From NCBI RefSeq assembly GCF_910583865.1, contig NZ_CAJTYX010000054.1, positions 1 to 13,750 on the forward strand: DNA of 13,750 bases, written 5' to 3'. A program made the position numbers and the translations under genes. This document shows, one piece after another, positions 13,642-13,750 of the stretch. Source of the DNA: an uncultured Muribaculum sp. Its GTDB lineage: Bacteria; Bacteroidota; Bacteroidia; Bacteroidales; Muribaculaceae. Positions within the stretch are counted from its first letter, which is position 1; every line of letters starts with the position of its first letter. The notes below the pieces were generated by a model. It saw only the letters and a list, made by a program, of their open reading frames with translations, did not search any database and was not told where the DNA came from.

Positions 13642-13750
13642 GTGTCCTTATGCCAAGAGAGGCCTTATCCTCCACTTTTTATACCTGTCGACAGAGCACG
13701 GCAGACGCATCTTAAATAACCTTAACGGCTGTTGACCAATAAAAACCGGT

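Noticed and set aside
1..13750. CRISPR array, tRNA or rRNA genes
   Set aside because: No regularly spaced direct repeats, cloverleaf-like sequences or conserved rRNA stretches were found on either strand.

Overview
The window looks like a chromosomal segment of a Bacteroidales bacterium. Several promoters carry a -7 box of the Bacteroidetes form TAnnTTTG (TAACTTTG twice, TATCTTTG once) and Shine-Dalgarno sequences are weak. The mix of malate dehydrogenase, monofunctional lysC-lysA, copper ATPase and a Bacteroidales-type Zn-ribbon IS would suit a gut Muribaculaceae-like genome. The genus is a guess.

Left part (1-5850) is an accessory, decaying region. It begins with the N-terminal stub of an AAA-type ATPase gene (285-356). 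A 3'-truncated ISAs1-family transposase (408-about 1082) follows, joined out of frame to a DUF6155-like gene that has lost its start. On the minus strand lies a compact operon read 4718 to 1670: a T4 Rnl2-type RNA ligase, two calcineurin-like phosphoesterases and an uncharacterised MSGGHFD protein. The last three genes overlap. The ligase is broken by a frame-disrupting deletion that removes the segment holding the family's essential Arg55. The second phosphoesterase has Tyr in place of a metal-ligand His. An intact-looking IS256-type element with a Zn-binding transposase (4766-5844, perfect 28-bp inverted repeats) sits 47 bp upstream of the ligase start. Its transposase Zn ribbon is out of frame with the only good ATG across an A7 run.

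Right part (5999-13551) is core chromosome, more GC-rich. The minus strand carries a CDF zinc exporter, a CopA-type Cu(I) ATPase with a CopZ-like domain fused at its C-terminus, lysC and lysA. The first two are metal efflux genes; the last two are the first and last steps of the diaminopimelate-lysine pathway. On the plus strand mdh follows a 400-bp intergenic region holding a terminator-like hairpin in its leader, and ends in a strong intrinsic terminator.

The most notable candidate system is the RNA ligase-phosphoesterase-phosphoesterase-MSGGHFD cassette, which resembles an RNA end-healing and sealing module but appears to be decaying here. No tRNA, rRNA or CRISPR array was seen.
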